Numbered from the stretch's first letter, positions 1 through 9,122 are shown. The stretch is DNA of 64,000 bases from Rhodococcus sp. HM1 (GCF_023218075.1 NZ_JALPTB010000016.1:1-64000), one strand, 5' to 3'. Notes: generated by a model not told the origin, from the letters alone. Program-made: numbers and translations.

Positions 1-159
1 TCCCCGCCCCACGCCCGTGCCTGCACGCGTCTGCCGGAAATGCGCGCGCCCGTATCCCCATGCCAGAGCGGCGGTGACAGCCAGTGTGGGGATGTCCCAC
101 TGCCATGAACCGATAGCGGTGGACAGCGTCAGCGGAGTCTCGACGATCGACACCGCCAC
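1..159 (-). CDS. Partial CDS: N-terminus of a CtaG-like membrane protein
   Basis: The minus strand is open from a GTG at 159 (alternative GTG at 153) to the window edge, so only about 53 residues are visible. They begin with a short leader, then PLTLSTAIGSWQWD, a hydrophobic stretch and a basic loop (GYGRAHFRQTR). This resembles the first segment of CtaG/caa3-type cytochrome c oxidase assembly factors, which have a similar W-x-W-D motif before the first membrane helix. There is no clear Shine-Dalgarno sequence, so a leaderless start is possible. The gene is divergent from the MMPL gene. The 195 bases between them show no clear operator. The assignment rests on a short motif and could change once the rest is seen. 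Confidence 0.45.
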   Translation of the reverse strand, partial: MAVSIVETPLTLSTAIGSWQWDIPTLAVTAALAWGYGRAHFRQTRAGTGVGRG

Positions 160-354
160 ATTGTGCGCCCACGTGACAACGCCCGACCGCTCCGGGCTAC
201 GGACATTTACCGCCCTTGACCTTGCCTTTTGAACACGAATGGCCGCCGACGCCACCCTCTCACCCGTTCACGGAAGCAATGGTCGAGCGGTCCCGGCTCC
301 GGCGTGTTGTACTGGGTGCCACGCGTCTACCGACCGGACGATTCAGGGGGCCCG

Positions 355-2586
355 ATGGCCGAATCGGTATCGACGGAAACACGGAGCGACGACGGATCGA
401 TTCCGCCGCCACGGCGAAAGCTGCCGATCTTCACGATCGTCGCACTCGCGATCGTGGCGTTCCTCGTCGGCGGCATCGGCGGGTCGTTCCAGGCCAAACT
501 CACCGAGGTCCAGAAGAACGACAACGCCTCGTTCCTGTCACGCACCGCGGAATCGACGCTCGTCGCCGACGAGACGGAACGATTCGTGCCCGTCCAGTCC
601 CTGCCGGGTTCCGTGGTGTTCCACCGCGACAGCGGCCTGACCGACGCGGACCGTGCCGCCGTTGAATCCGCGCGCACCGCGATCGCCGGAGTGGAGGGTG
701 TCGACGTCGAGGGCATGACCCCGACCGCATTCTCCGCCGACGGCACCACCGCCGCGGTGCCCGTGCCGCTTCTCGCCAGCCGTGACGGCACCGACGTCAC
801 CGGCGATCAGCTCGTCGCCACCGAGGAGGCGGTGCTCGACGCCGCGCGCACCGCCGTCGGCGACACCGGGCTCGCGGTGTATCCGGCCGGGGTCGGCGGG
901 TTGCTCACCGCATTCATCGGCGCATTCGAGGGCATCGACAGCTCGCTGCTGCTGACGGCGCTCGCGGTGGTCGTGCTGATCCTGCTCGTCGTCTACCGCT
1001 CCCCCGTGCTGTGGGTGTTTCCGCTGTTGTCGGCGCTGCTCGCCCTCGGCATGGCGTCGATGATCGTGTACTTCCTCGCGAAGGCCGACATACTCACCCT
1101 CAACGGGCAGAGCCAGGGCATCCTGTTCGTCCTCGTGATCGGTGCCGGCACCGACTACGCCCTGTTGCTGGTGTCGCGCTACCGCGAGGAACTGCACACC
1201 TACCCGAACCGGTTCGACGCGATGATCCGCGCGTGGCGGGAGTCGGTGGGGGCTATCACTGCTTCTGCGGCGACCGTGACCGTGGCGCTGCTGTGCCTGA
1301 TGTTCTCCGAACTCAATTCCAACAAGGGTCTCGGGCCGGTCGCGGCGATCGGCATCGCTTGCACCTACCTGGTGATGATGACGTTTTTGCCGGTGTCGCT
1401 GGCGGTCGCGGGCCGGTGGGTGTTCTGGCCGCGGCGGCCGATGCCCGATCATGCCGTCGACCTCGCCACGCACGGGATGTGGGGGCGGATCGCGTCGTGG
1501 GTGGGCCGGCACGACCGGCCGGCGTGGATCGGCACCACCCTCGCGCTGCTCGTGCTGTTCGCCGCGGGCATCGGCAGCCTGCACACCGACGGGCTCACGA
1601 CCACCGAGAGCTTCACGACGAAACCGGACGCGGTGACCGGCCAGGAGCTCTACTCCGAGAAGTTCTCGCCCGGCGCCGGCGCACCCGCAGTCGTCACCGC
1701 GAACGCCGACACCACCGATGCCGTGATCGCGGCGATCTCCGGGGTCGAGGGCATCGCGACCGGGCCGGGGGCGGTGTGCCCGCAGATCGACTACGCGAAG
1801 GCGCGGGCCCTGCTCGCCGCGAATCCGAGTCTCGCGACCGCGCCGGTCGAAGGGTGCCCACCCGCGGCTCTGACGGTCGCCCCGATCGACGGCCGCACCA
1901 TGATCAACGCCGAGCTCGCCGACTCCTACGATTCGCCCGCGGCGCTCGCCACGATCGAGCGACTGCGCGACGCCGTGCACGCCGTACCCGGTGCCGATGC
2001 GCGGGTCGGCGGCAACACGGCCGCGACCCTGGACGTGCAGCAGTCCTCGGTGCGCGACCGGAACCTCATCATCCCGATCGTTCTCGTCGTCATCTTCGTG
2101 GTGCTGGCCGTGCTGCTCCGGTCGCTGCTCGCGCCGCTGCTGCTCATCGCGACGGTGGTGCTGTCGTTCGCGACGGCCCTCGGTGTGAGCGGATTCTTCT
2201 TCACGCACGTCTTCGGATTCGCCGGCGCCGATCCCGCGTTCCCGCTGTTCGCCTTCGTGTTCCTGGTGGCGTTGGGCATCGACTACAACATCTTCCTGAT
2301 GACGCGGGTTCGCGAGGAAACCGTGCGGCACGGCACCCGATCCGGGGTGCTGCGCGGGCTGGCCGTGACCGGTGGCGTCATCACCTCCGCGGGTGTGGTG
2401 CTGGCCGCGACATTCTCGGTGCTCGGGATCCTGCCGCTGGTGTTCCTCGCCGAGATCGGTTTCACGGTCGCGTTCGGGGTGCTGCTCGACACCATCGTGG
2501 TGCGCAGCATTCTCGTCCCGGCCCTCTCCCACGACCTCGGCCGGATCATCTGGTGGCCGTCGGCGTTGGCGCGCGGACGCCCGTAG
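355..2586 (+). CDS. MMPL/RND family membrane transporter
   Basis: This 743-residue inner-membrane protein belongs to the MMPL branch of RND transporters, proton-driven exporters of lipids or hydrophobic compounds. The topology is classical: one helix near residues 23-45, a soluble domain, a block of five helices, a second soluble domain after about residue 400, and a final helix block. Asp-Tyr pairs typical of the MmpL proton relay are present as GTDYALL (D267) and GIDYNIF (D643). I chose ATG 355 because a purine-rich AGGGGG lies a few bases upstream; an in-frame ATG at 229 would add 42 unlikely residues. No polyketide or lipid synthesis genes flank it, so the cargo cannot be guessed. Confidence 0.93.
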   Translation: MAESVSTETRSDDGSIPPPRRKLPIFTIVALAIVAFLVGGIGGSFQAKLTEVQKNDNASFLSRTAESTLVADETERFVPVQSLPGSVVFHRDSGLTDADRAAVESARTAIAGVEGVDVEGMTPTAFSADGTTAAVPVPLLASRDGTDVTGDQLVATEEAVLDAARTAVGDTGLAVYPAGVGGLLTAFIGAFEGIDSSLLLTALAVVVLILLVVYRSPVLWVFPLLSALLALGMASMIVYFLAKADILTLNGQSQGILFVLVIGAGTDYALLLVSRYREELHTYPNRFDAMIRAWRESVGAITASAATVTVALLCLMFSELNSNKGLGPVAAIGIACTYLVMMTFLPVSLAVAGRWVFWPRRPMPDHAVDLATHGMWGRIASWVGRHDRPAWIGTTLALLVLFAAGIGSLHTDGLTTTESFTTKPDAVTGQELYSEKFSPGAGAPAVVTANADTTDAVIAAISGVEGIATGPGAVCPQIDYAKARALLAANPSLATAPVEGCPPAALTVAPIDGRTMINAELADSYDSPAALATIERLRDAVHAVPGADARVGGNTAATLDVQQSSVRDRNLIIPIVLVVIFVVLAVLLRSLLAPLLLIATVVLSFATALGVSGFFFTHVFGFAGADPAFPLFAFVFLVALGIDYNIFLMTRVREETVRHGTRSGVLRGLAVTGGVITSAGVVLAATFSVLGILPLVFLAEIGFTVAFGVLLDTIVVRSILVPALSHDLGRIIWWPSALARGRP

Positions 2587-2696
2587 GGCTTTTCCGACAA
2601 ATGCTTCGGTCCGGACGACGGTGCTCACAACGGTTCCGCCCCTCGGACGGTTCTCGTACTCTGTGAAGTGGGGTCTCCTCGACGAAGGAGGCTGAA

Positions 2697-4103
2697 ATGA
2701 GTCAGCCGATCACGGACCCGACCTTCTATCGGACGGCAGCGGACGCGGCCGCGGCGCCACCGGAGCGATTGGCCTACGTGGCCGCGTTCGATCGCGCGGC
2801 GGACAAACCCGACGCGATGAGCGTGATCGACGTGGATCCCGGCTCGGACACCTACGGCCGCGTGGTGGGCTGGACCGAGGTTCCCGGGCTGGGCAACGAG
2901 CTGCATCATTTCGGCTGGAACGCCTGCAGCAGCGCGTTGAAACACGAGGGCCACGATATGGCGGGGTTGGCGCGCCGATACCTGATCGTCCCGGGTCTGC
3001 GCTCGTCTTCCCTGTACGTGCTCGACACCCAGCCCGACCCGCGTCAACCCACCGTGACCAGGGTCGTGGACGCCGCCGATCTCGCCGCCAAGGCGGGCTA
3101 CTCCCGACCGCACACGTTGCATTGCGGGCCGGACGGCGTGTTCATGACCTGCCTGGGCGGTGCCGACGGATCGGACGGCCCGGGCGGGATCGCCCTGCTC
3201 GATCACGGCACGTTCGACGTGCTCCGTCAATGGGAAACCGACCGGGGGCCACAATATTTCGCGTACGACGCTTGGTGGCATCTCAACCAGAACACGCTGA
3301 TCAGCAGCGAATGGGGCACACCGTCGATGATCGAGGACGGGTTGGTACCCGAGCTGCTGCTGGCGAACGAGTACGGCCATGCGATTCACTTCTGGGACCT
3401 GTCCACGGGCGCGCACCAGCAGCGAGTGGACCTCGGCGCGCAGCACCAGATGCCGCTCGAGCTGCGCCCCTCGCACGACCCGGAGGCCACGTGGGGTTTC
3501 GTCGGCGTAGTCGTCTCGACCGAGGACCTGTCCGCGTCGGTATGGCGTTGGCACCGTGACGATGGCGGCTGGGCAGTGGACAAGGTGATCACCATCGCCG
3601 CCGAGCCGGCCGAGCCGGACCTGCTGCCGCCGGCGCTGAAGCCGTTCGGAGCGGTGCCTCCGCTGATCACCGACATCGACCTATCCGTCGACGACGCGTT
3701 CCTCTACGTCTCGTGCTGGGGCACCGGCGAACTCAAGCAGTTCGACGTGCGCGACCCCGCCCACCCGAGGCAGAGCGGATCCGTCCGGCTCGGCGGAATC
3801 GTCGGGCGCGGCGCACATCCGGCGGTACCGAGCGAGCCGCTGTCCGGCGGTCCACAGATGGTCGAGATCAGCCGGGACGGTAAGCGGGTCTACGTCACCA
3901 ACTCCCTGTACGGCGCCTGGGACGACCAGTTCTACCCGGACGGGGTCGGCGCCTGGATGGCACTGCTGCACACCGACCCTCGCGGCGGGATGGCCATCGA
4001 CGAGCGCTTCTTCCCACACGGCGAGGACTTTCGGGGCCTGCGGGCGCACCAGGTTCGCCTCCAGGGTGGCGACGCTTCGTCCGATTCCTACTGCTACCGG
4101 TAG
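2697..4103 (+). CDS. SBP56-family methanethiol oxidase (selenium-binding protein)
   Basis: This 468-residue protein matches the full length of SBP56/methanethiol oxidase, a copper-dependent beta-propeller enzyme that turns methanethiol into formaldehyde, hydrogen sulfide and peroxide. Family signatures include GNELHHFGWNACSS, the repeated propeller strands with SRPHTLHCGPDG, and DLSVDDAFLYVSCWGTGELK near residue 335. The C-terminus is the family-typical HQVRLQGGDASSDSYCYR. A strong GAAGGAGG sits just before the ATG. It stands alone between the MMPL gene and the polymerase, and no copper chaperone or thiol-handling gene is adjacent. The oxidase activity is known for some family members and is inferred here. 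Confidence 0.92.
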   Translation: MSQPITDPTFYRTAADAAAAPPERLAYVAAFDRAADKPDAMSVIDVDPGSDTYGRVVGWTEVPGLGNELHHFGWNACSSALKHEGHDMAGLARRYLIVPGLRSSSLYVLDTQPDPRQPTVTRVVDAADLAAKAGYSRPHTLHCGPDGVFMTCLGGADGSDGPGGIALLDHGTFDVLRQWETDRGPQYFAYDAWWHLNQNTLISSEWGTPSMIEDGLVPELLLANEYGHAIHFWDLSTGAHQQRVDLGAQHQMPLELRPSHDPEATWGFVGVVVSTEDLSASVWRWHRDDGGWAVDKVITIAAEPAEPDLLPPALKPFGAVPPLITDIDLSVDDAFLYVSCWGTGELKQFDVRDPAHPRQSGSVRLGGIVGRGAHPAVPSEPLSGGPQMVEISRDGKRVYVTNSLYGAWDDQFYPDGVGAWMALLHTDPRGGMAIDERFFPHGEDFRGLRAHQVRLQGGDASSDSYCYR

Positions 4104-4147
4104 CGACCGCCGGCGGGAATGTCGGAGGGTGCGGGCACACTGGACCG

Positions 4148-5737
4148 ATGCGAATGGTCGTGGTCCCCGACGCCGCTGCGGGCGGGGAGACGCCGGGCGC
4201 GAGCATCGTCGCCGTCGACGACGCCGGTGGTCCGCTGGGCGCGGTGACCCGGCATCGCGATCTCGCCGAGGCCGTGCGCGACATCGAGGCCGCGGATCGT
4301 CCCCGATGGGTCTGGTCGAACACCGCCGCCGTGTATCCGGCGCTGTTGCGCGCCGGCGTGCGGGTTCAGCGATGCCACGACCTCGCGACCACCCGCGCGA
4401 TCCTGGGCATGCGCGCGGGTGTGCCGGTTCCCCTGGGCGACGAGCCGATCGACGACCGTCCCGGCCTGTTCGACGCGGCACCCGCCGCCGACCCGAATGC
4501 GGTGATCACAGAATTCGCCGAGCAACGGGCGGCGCTGGCCGGCAACGCCCGGCTCGAACTGCTGGTGGCGGCGGAATCGGCGGGCACCCTCGCGGCCGCC
4601 GAGATGGGATTCGACGGACTGCCGTTCTCCGCCGACGCACACCGGCGGCTACTCGAGGACGCGCTCGGGCCACGGCCGCTCGGATACGACCTGCCCGTGC
4701 GGATCGCGGAGTTGAACGAGCGGATCGGGGACGCGTTCGGCCGTCGGCTCAATCCCGCTTCCCCCGCCGAGGTGATCGACGCGTTCCGCCGCGCCGGAAT
4801 CGAGCTGACGTCGACCCGCAAGTGGGTGCTGCGGGAAATCGACCATCCCGCCGTGCCGTTGCTGCTGCAACACCGCGACCTGTCGAAGCTGTTCAGCGCC
4901 AACGGGTGGCAGTGGCTCGACACCTGGGTACGCGGGTCGCGGTTCCGGCCCGTGTACGTGCCGGGCGCGGTGGTGTCGGGCCGGTGGGCCAGCCGTGGTG
5001 GCGGCGCACTGCAGATTCCGAAATCATTGCGGTCCAGTGTGATTGCCGACCCGGGGCACACATTCGTGATCGCCGACGCCGGGCAGCTCGAACCACGGAT
5101 CCTCGCGGCGATCTCGGGTGATCCCCGCATGGTCGCCGCGGCCGGCGCCGACGATCTGTATGCACCGGTCGCGGCGGACGTGTTCGGCGGCGACCGCGGC
5201 AAGGCGAAGGTCGCGATTCTCGCGGTCCTGTACGGCGGGACCTCCGGCGACGCGCGCCCGCTGTTACCCTTGCTGCGCAGTCGTTTTCCGATCGCCGTCG
5301 ACTATGTGGAGCGGGCTGCCCGCGCCGGTGAACGTGGCGAGGTGGTGCATTCCTGGCTGGGACGGGCGTGCCCACCGCCGGAGGACGGTTTCCACGAGCA
5401 CGGTGATGCCCGGGCGCGTGGTCGCTTCACTCGCAATTTCGTCGTGCAGGCCACCGCGGCAGAGTGGGCACTGTGCGTGCTCGCGGAACTGCGCCGGCGG
5501 CTCATGACGGATCCGGATCGTACCGTCGGCGAACTGGTGTTCTTCCAGCACGACGAGCTGGTGGTACACACCCGCAACCCGGATGCTGCGGCCGCGCACC
5601 TCCAGGCGTCGGTCGCGGTCGCAACGCGATTGTTGTTCGGCGACACCGCCGTCCGATTCCCGATGAAGATGTCGGTACGGACCTCCTACGCCGAGGGCGA
5701 CGAACCGGCACCGGACGACTCGGAGGACGCCGAATAG
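4148..5737 (+). CDS. PolA-like family A DNA polymerase with divergent motifs
   Basis: This 529-residue protein is a short family A polymerase of the actinobacterial 3'-5' exonuclease/polymerase type; the 5'-nuclease domain of true Pol I is absent. Motif A is DAGQLEPR (D310) instead of DYSQIELR. Motif B is R350-x3-K354 ending in LYGG, with Leu where Pol I has the O-helix Phe. Motif C is QHDELVV (H468-D469-E470). The metal-binding carboxylates are kept. The N-terminal 250 residues have only a weak exonuclease-like shape. The last 52 bases overlap the convergent alkA gene. The position next to the alkylation-repair operon suggests a repair or lesion-bypass role, but that is inference. Confidence 0.88.
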   Translation: MRMVVVPDAAAGGETPGASIVAVDDAGGPLGAVTRHRDLAEAVRDIEAADRPRWVWSNTAAVYPALLRAGVRVQRCHDLATTRAILGMRAGVPVPLGDEPIDDRPGLFDAAPAADPNAVITEFAEQRAALAGNARLELLVAAESAGTLAAAEMGFDGLPFSADAHRRLLEDALGPRPLGYDLPVRIAELNERIGDAFGRRLNPASPAEVIDAFRRAGIELTSTRKWVLREIDHPAVPLLLQHRDLSKLFSANGWQWLDTWVRGSRFRPVYVPGAVVSGRWASRGGGALQIPKSLRSSVIADPGHTFVIADAGQLEPRILAAISGDPRMVAAAGADDLYAPVAADVFGGDRGKAKVAILAVLYGGTSGDARPLLPLLRSRFPIAVDYVERAARAGERGEVVHSWLGRACPPPEDGFHEHGDARARGRFTRNFVVQATAAEWALCVLAELRRRLMTDPDRTVGELVFFQHDELVVHTRNPDAAAAHLQASVAVATRLLFGDTAVRFPMKMSVRTSYAEGDEPAPDDSEDAE

Positions 5738-6576
5738 ACGGCTTCGGTCCACAGGTGTGTCGCGGCGTAAGCACGCCACGGGCTCCACGATTCGGCGCGG
5801 GCTTCGGCTTCACGGGCCGTTGCGACTCCGAGCGCGCGCCGCAGCACCAGGTCGCCGGACGGGTAGGCGTCACGGTCGCCGAGGGCACGCACCGACAGGT
5901 AGTCGACGGTCCACGGCCCGATTCCCGGCAGCGCCAGCAGCGCGGTCCGGAATTCCGGCAACGACGGGTGCAGTCCGTCGGCGACCGCGCGGGCCAGGAC
6001 CTGTACGGTCCGTGCGCGAGACCGGGTCAGGCCCACCGCGGCGCGCAGTTCGTCGGGGTCGGCATCGGCGAGCCGGTGCGGCAGCGGGAAGCACGTGTAT
6101 CCCTGCGGCGCGGGGTCGCCGTAGGCCGCGACGAGCCGCGCGGTGAAGGTGCACCCGGCCGCGACGCTGACCTGCTGGCCGATCACCGTCTGCACCGCCG
6201 TGTCGAACCAGTGGGTGGAGCCGAGCACCCGCAAACCGGGGCGGGCCACCACCAACGGCGCGAGCAGCGGGTCGACGCTCAGCGCGGCGTCGACAGCGAC
6301 CGGGTCGGCGTCGAGATCGAGCCAGCGGCGCACAGCCTGCTCGAGTGCCGGGACGTCGCCGCGGTGGGTCGCATCGATCTCCGCCCGCACGGTAGCGGTG
6401 TCGCCCAGCGTGACGGTGACGACGGCCGGGCCGAGTTCGCCGCGCACCGCCCGCGTGTGGGTGCCGAGGGCCGCGTCGTGTCGTTCGAGACCGGGCACGG
6501 TGTGACCGCGCAGCGCCGCGAGCAGCGGCGCCGTCGCGAACGGCCCGGTCACCGGAAGGTCGACGACGGCGCTCAC
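5686..6576 (-). CDS. alkA: DNA-3-methyladenine glycosylase (AlkA family)
   Basis: This 296-residue protein is an HhH-GPD base-excision glycosylase that removes alkylated purines. The helix-hairpin-helix reads LLALPGIGPWTVDYL (about 213-227), followed by PSGDLVLRRA with the catalytic Asp at 242. An AlkA-type N-terminal domain covers the first 100 residues. I start it at GTG 6576, which overlaps the TGA of the upstream ogt gene (GTGA) and implies translational coupling. A longer open frame upstream is a shadow of ogt. It is the last gene of a four-gene alkylation-repair operon and runs 52 bases into the end of the convergent polymerase gene. Confidence 0.9.
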   Translation of the reverse strand: MSAVVDLPVTGPFATAPLLAALRGHTVPGLERHDAALGTHTRAVRGELGPAVVTVTLGDTATVRAEIDATHRGDVPALEQAVRRWLDLDADPVAVDAALSVDPLLAPLVVARPGLRVLGSTHWFDTAVQTVIGQQVSVAAGCTFTARLVAAYGDPAPQGYTCFPLPHRLADADPDELRAAVGLTRSRARTVQVLARAVADGLHPSLPEFRTALLALPGIGPWTVDYLSVRALGDRDAYPSGDLVLRRALGVATAREAEARAESWSPWRAYAATHLWTEAVYSASSESSGAGSSPSA

Positions 6577-7160
6577 GCCGACGACTCCAACTGCAGCAGT
6601 GCGCGTTTGGCGTCGACACCGCCGACGTACTGTCCGATTCCGCCATCGCTGCGCACCACCCGGTGACACGGAACGATCACCGGCAGAGGATTTTTCGCGC
6701 ATGCGGTGCCCACGGCCCGGACCGCGCGGGGGCTGCCCGAGGCTGCGGCGATCTCCGCATAGCTCGCGGTGTGCCCGTAGGCGATGGTCGGTAGGTGCAC
6801 GATGACATCGCGTCGGAAACCGGTGGCGAGCCGCAGATCCAGCGGAAGGTCGAAGGTGTGGCGACGGCCGTGGAAGTACTCGTCGAGCTGTCGTGCCGCG
6901 GAGTCGAGCCGCGCGGGTGCTTCGAGGATGCGCGGACTGATCCGGGCGGCGAGGTCGTCGAGGATGTCGTCGTATCCATCGGATGCGAACGCGACCCGCA
7001 CGATTCCGGCGCCGGTCGCGGCGACGAGCAGCGGTCCGACGGGCGAATCGACGACACGATAGGCGAGGTCGAGCAGACCGGCGGCTTCGGCGTCGACGAC
7101 GAGGCGGGTGTGCAGCCACGCGAGATCCGTCGTGGACACCTCGGGGCGGGGAAGGTTCAT
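6573..7160 (-). CDS. ogt: Methylated-DNA--protein-cysteine methyltransferase (first copy)
   Basis: This 195-residue protein is a suicidal O6-alkylguanine repair enzyme that moves the alkyl group onto its own cysteine. The active site is VIVPCHRVV with Cys165, preceded by the helix-turn-helix region YGHTASYAEIAAASG and followed by GGIGQYVGG. The N-terminal domain is about 30 residues longer than in its operon neighbour (7644-8141). The ATG at 7160 overlaps the stop of the sigma factor gene (ATGA). The two Ogt copies in this operon differ clearly in sequence, so they are not a recent duplication. Confidence 0.93.
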   Translation of the reverse strand: MNLPRPEVSTTDLAWLHTRLVVDAEAAGLLDLAYRVVDSPVGPLLVAATGAGIVRVAFASDGYDDILDDLAARISPRILEAPARLDSAARQLDEYFHGRRHTFDLPLDLRLATGFRRDVIVHLPTIAYGHTASYAEIAAASGSPRAVRAVGTACAKNPLPVIVPCHRVVRSDGGIGQYVGGVDAKRALLQLESSA

Positions 7161-7657
7161 CGCCGGGCTCCTGTCTCGAGCTGGTAGTGACGGCGCAGCG
7201 CGGCCCGTCCGTCGGCTGCGGCACGGCGGGCCGCGTCGGTGCTGTTCCCGAGGATCTCGGCGATCTCCGCGTACGGCAGACCCGCGACGTGGTGGTAGAC
7301 GACGGCGGCGCGCTGTGTGAACGGCAGCGCCGCGACCGCCTGCCACAGTTCGTCGTCGCCGGAGCCTGGGATACCGGTGGAAGCCGGCCGCTCCGGCAGG
7401 GTCTCGGTGGGCACCGGGATGCGGGCGCGGACGCGGTGCACGTCGATCGCCTTGCGATGCGCGATGGTCACGAGCCACGCCTCGACATTGCGGCCGGGCT
7501 CGAGGTCCGGGTAGGCCCGCAATGCCGCGAGGAACGTTTCGGACCAGGCGTCGTCCGCGTCGACCGGCCCGAGCAGTGCCCGGCACACCCGCAGCACGGT
7601 CGCGCCGTGCGTCGCGACCACCCGTTCGAACGGCGGTAGCCGGTCAGGCCGGGGCAT
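7157..7657 (-). CDS. ECF-type RNA polymerase sigma factor inside the repair operon
   Basis: This 166-residue protein has the two domains of an ECF sigma factor: region 2 over roughly residues 10-80, including DAWSETFLAALRAYP and AWLVTIAHRKAIDVHR, and region 4 over about 100-155, including LPFTQRAAVVYHHV and AEIAEILGNSTDAAR. ATG 7657 lies inside the end of the upstream ogt gene (14-base overlap), and its stop overlaps the next ogt start, so the gene is fully embedded in the operon. No anti-sigma factor is adjacent. It may direct its own operon or a wider alkylation response. Region 2 is short and atypical, so reduced activity is also possible. Confidence 0.85.
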   Translation of the reverse strand: MPRPDRLPPFERVVATHGATVLRVCRALLGPVDADDAWSETFLAALRAYPDLEPGRNVEAWLVTIAHRKAIDVHRVRARIPVPTETLPERPASTGIPGSGDDELWQAVAALPFTQRAAVVYHHVAGLPYAEIAEILGNSTDAARRAAADGRAALRRHYQLETGARR

Positions 7658-8141
7658 GAACGGTCCGGAACTCGCGGTCGAGGAGGAACCGTTTGCGATC
7701 GAGCCCACCCGCGTAACCGGTGAGGGTGCCGTCGCTGCCGATGACACGGTGGCACGGCACCACGATGCTCACCGGGTTCCGGCCGTTGGCCGCGGCGACC
7801 GCGCGGATCGCCGTGGGGCGACCGATCGCCGCTGCCAATTCCGCATACGTGCACGTGGAGCCGTACTCGATCGCGCGCAGCGCGGCCCAGACGCTGCGCT
7901 GGAACTCCGTTCCCACGAGCGTGAGCGGCATCGTGAACTCGGTGCGGTCCCCGGCGAAATACTCGTCGAGTTGCTCGCGGACCTGCTCGAAGCCGCGTTC
8001 GGTCTGCGAACCGAAGGTCGCCGGATCGGGACGATGCCGATGCTCGGCGAGGTACAGGCCGCTGAGTGCTCCGTCCGTCTGCACCAATGTCAGCGGTCCG
8101 ATCGGTGAGTCGATGAACGTGTGGGTTCGCGTCGCGTTCAC
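7644..8141 (-). CDS. ogt: Methylated-DNA--protein-cysteine methyltransferase (second copy)
   Basis: This 165-residue protein is the first gene of the repair operon. It is a standard-length Ogt with the active site IVVPCHRVIG (Cys130), the DNA-binding segment STCTYAELAAAIG, and the arginine-finger-type stretch PTAIRAVAAANGRNP. I start it at GTG 8141, which has a GGAAGGA sequence about nine bases upstream; the longer frame to 8381 has no support and would run into the divergent GNAT gene. It accepts alkyl groups from O6-alkylguanine and is consumed in the reaction. Its end overlaps the sigma factor start by 14 bases. Confidence 0.93.
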   Translation of the reverse strand: MNATRTHTFIDSPIGPLTLVQTDGALSGLYLAEHRHRPDPATFGSQTERGFEQVREQLDEYFAGDRTEFTMPLTLVGTEFQRSVWAALRAIEYGSTCTYAELAAAIGRPTAIRAVAAANGRNPVSIVVPCHRVIGSDGTLTGYAGGLDRKRFLLDREFRTVHAPA

Positions 8142-8155
8142 GGGTTCGATCCTTC

Positions 8156-8191
8156 CATCCGTCGTATACCGGGTAGACGCATCGACGGATG
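8156..8191. promoter_or_regulatory. Inverted repeat upstream of the alkylation-repair operon
   Basis: A perfect 9-base inverted repeat, CATCCGTCG and CGACGGATG, is separated by 18 bases. It lies 15 bases upstream of the first ogt start, in the gap shared with the divergent GNAT gene. A TATACG on the minus strand between the arms could be a -10 element. It is a candidate operator or sigma-recognition region; no regulator can be named. Confidence 0.35.
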
Positions 8192-8278
8192 CAAACGTGA
8201 GATTACCGGCTCGATTTCCCGCTCGCCCCGAGCCGTCCTTCGGCCGCAGGCCCGTTGCGCGCAGCCTGAACAGAACCG

Positions 8279-9067
8279 GTGACAGGCGAAAGTTCCCGTG
8301 ATCGAGTATCGAGCGTGCCCGAGGTGACCACAGCTTCTTCGACCACGATCGACACGACGGTGGACGAGGACGTCCACCCACTCGACGATCCCATCCGGCA
8401 GTCGCTGCGCGGAGTTCACGCGCATTTCGCGCGGTGGTCGGGTCGGATCGGCGGTTACCAACCGGACGTCGCGGGACACATCGGGCACCCGGCGGTGATG
8501 CGGGACGAGGATTGGGCGGATCTCGCCGCGCTCGTCGGACCGAGCACCGAGGTGGCGGTTCGCGGACCGGGACACGAGCCGCCGCAGGGCTGGGAGACGC
8601 TCGGCTCGTTCGGTCTCGTCCAGATGGACGGCACGGATCTGGTCGTCGAACCGGACCCCGACCTCGCGGTCCTCGGCACCGCCGACGTCCCGGAGATCCT
8701 CGATCTCGTGGCCCGCACCCGGCCGGGACCGTACCTTCCGCGGACCGTCGAGATGGGCACCTACCTGGGCATCAGGGTGGACGGGCGCCTGGTCGCGATG
8801 GCCGGGGAGCGTCTGCATCCGCCGGGATGGACCGAGATCAGCGCCGTGTGCACGGATGCCGAGTTCCGTGGGCGCGGGTTCGGCGCGCGCCTCGTGAGGG
8901 CCGTCGGTGCCGGGATCCGCGCACGCGGCGAGATCCCGTTCCTCCACGCGTCGGCGGCGAACACGACCGCGATCCGGCTCTACGAGAACCTGGGGTTCAC
9001 CCTGCGCAAGCGATCCGTGTTGACGCGGGTGCGCACACCAGCCGAGCGGCCGATGGTCTGCCGGTAG
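8279..9067 (+). CDS. GNAT family N-acetyltransferase
   Basis: The C-terminal half of this protein of up to 262 residues is a GNAT fold. It has the acetyl-CoA loop in VCTDAEFRGRGFGARLV and the closing NTTAIRLYENLGF. The N-terminal half (about 100 residues) matches the extra domain of FR47-like acetyltransferases. The start is uncertain: GTG 8279, GTG 8315 and GTG 8324 are all in frame and none has a good Shine-Dalgarno sequence, so 12-15 residues may be lost. The substrate is unknown. It is divergent from the repair operon. Confidence 0.82.
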   Translation: MTGESSRDRVSSVPEVTTASSTTIDTTVDEDVHPLDDPIRQSLRGVHAHFARWSGRIGGYQPDVAGHIGHPAVMRDEDWADLAALVGPSTEVAVRGPGHEPPQGWETLGSFGLVQMDGTDLVVEPDPDLAVLGTADVPEILDLVARTRPGPYLPRTVEMGTYLGIRVDGRLVAMAGERLHPPGWTEISAVCTDAEFRGRGFGARLVRAVGAGIRARGEIPFLHASAANTTAIRLYENLGFTLRKRSVLTRVRTPAERPMVCR

Positions 9068-9122
9068 AGGACATGCGTGGTTTCATTCTTCCGTCGGGTT
9101 CGATCTGTTCGACGGAGAAGAC

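Noticed and set aside
538-2628. 696-codon open frame on the minus strand opposite the MMPL gene
   Set aside because: It is composed of Arg/His/Gln/Glu-rich text typical of the complement of a GC-rich gene; the MMPL frame has full transporter motifs.
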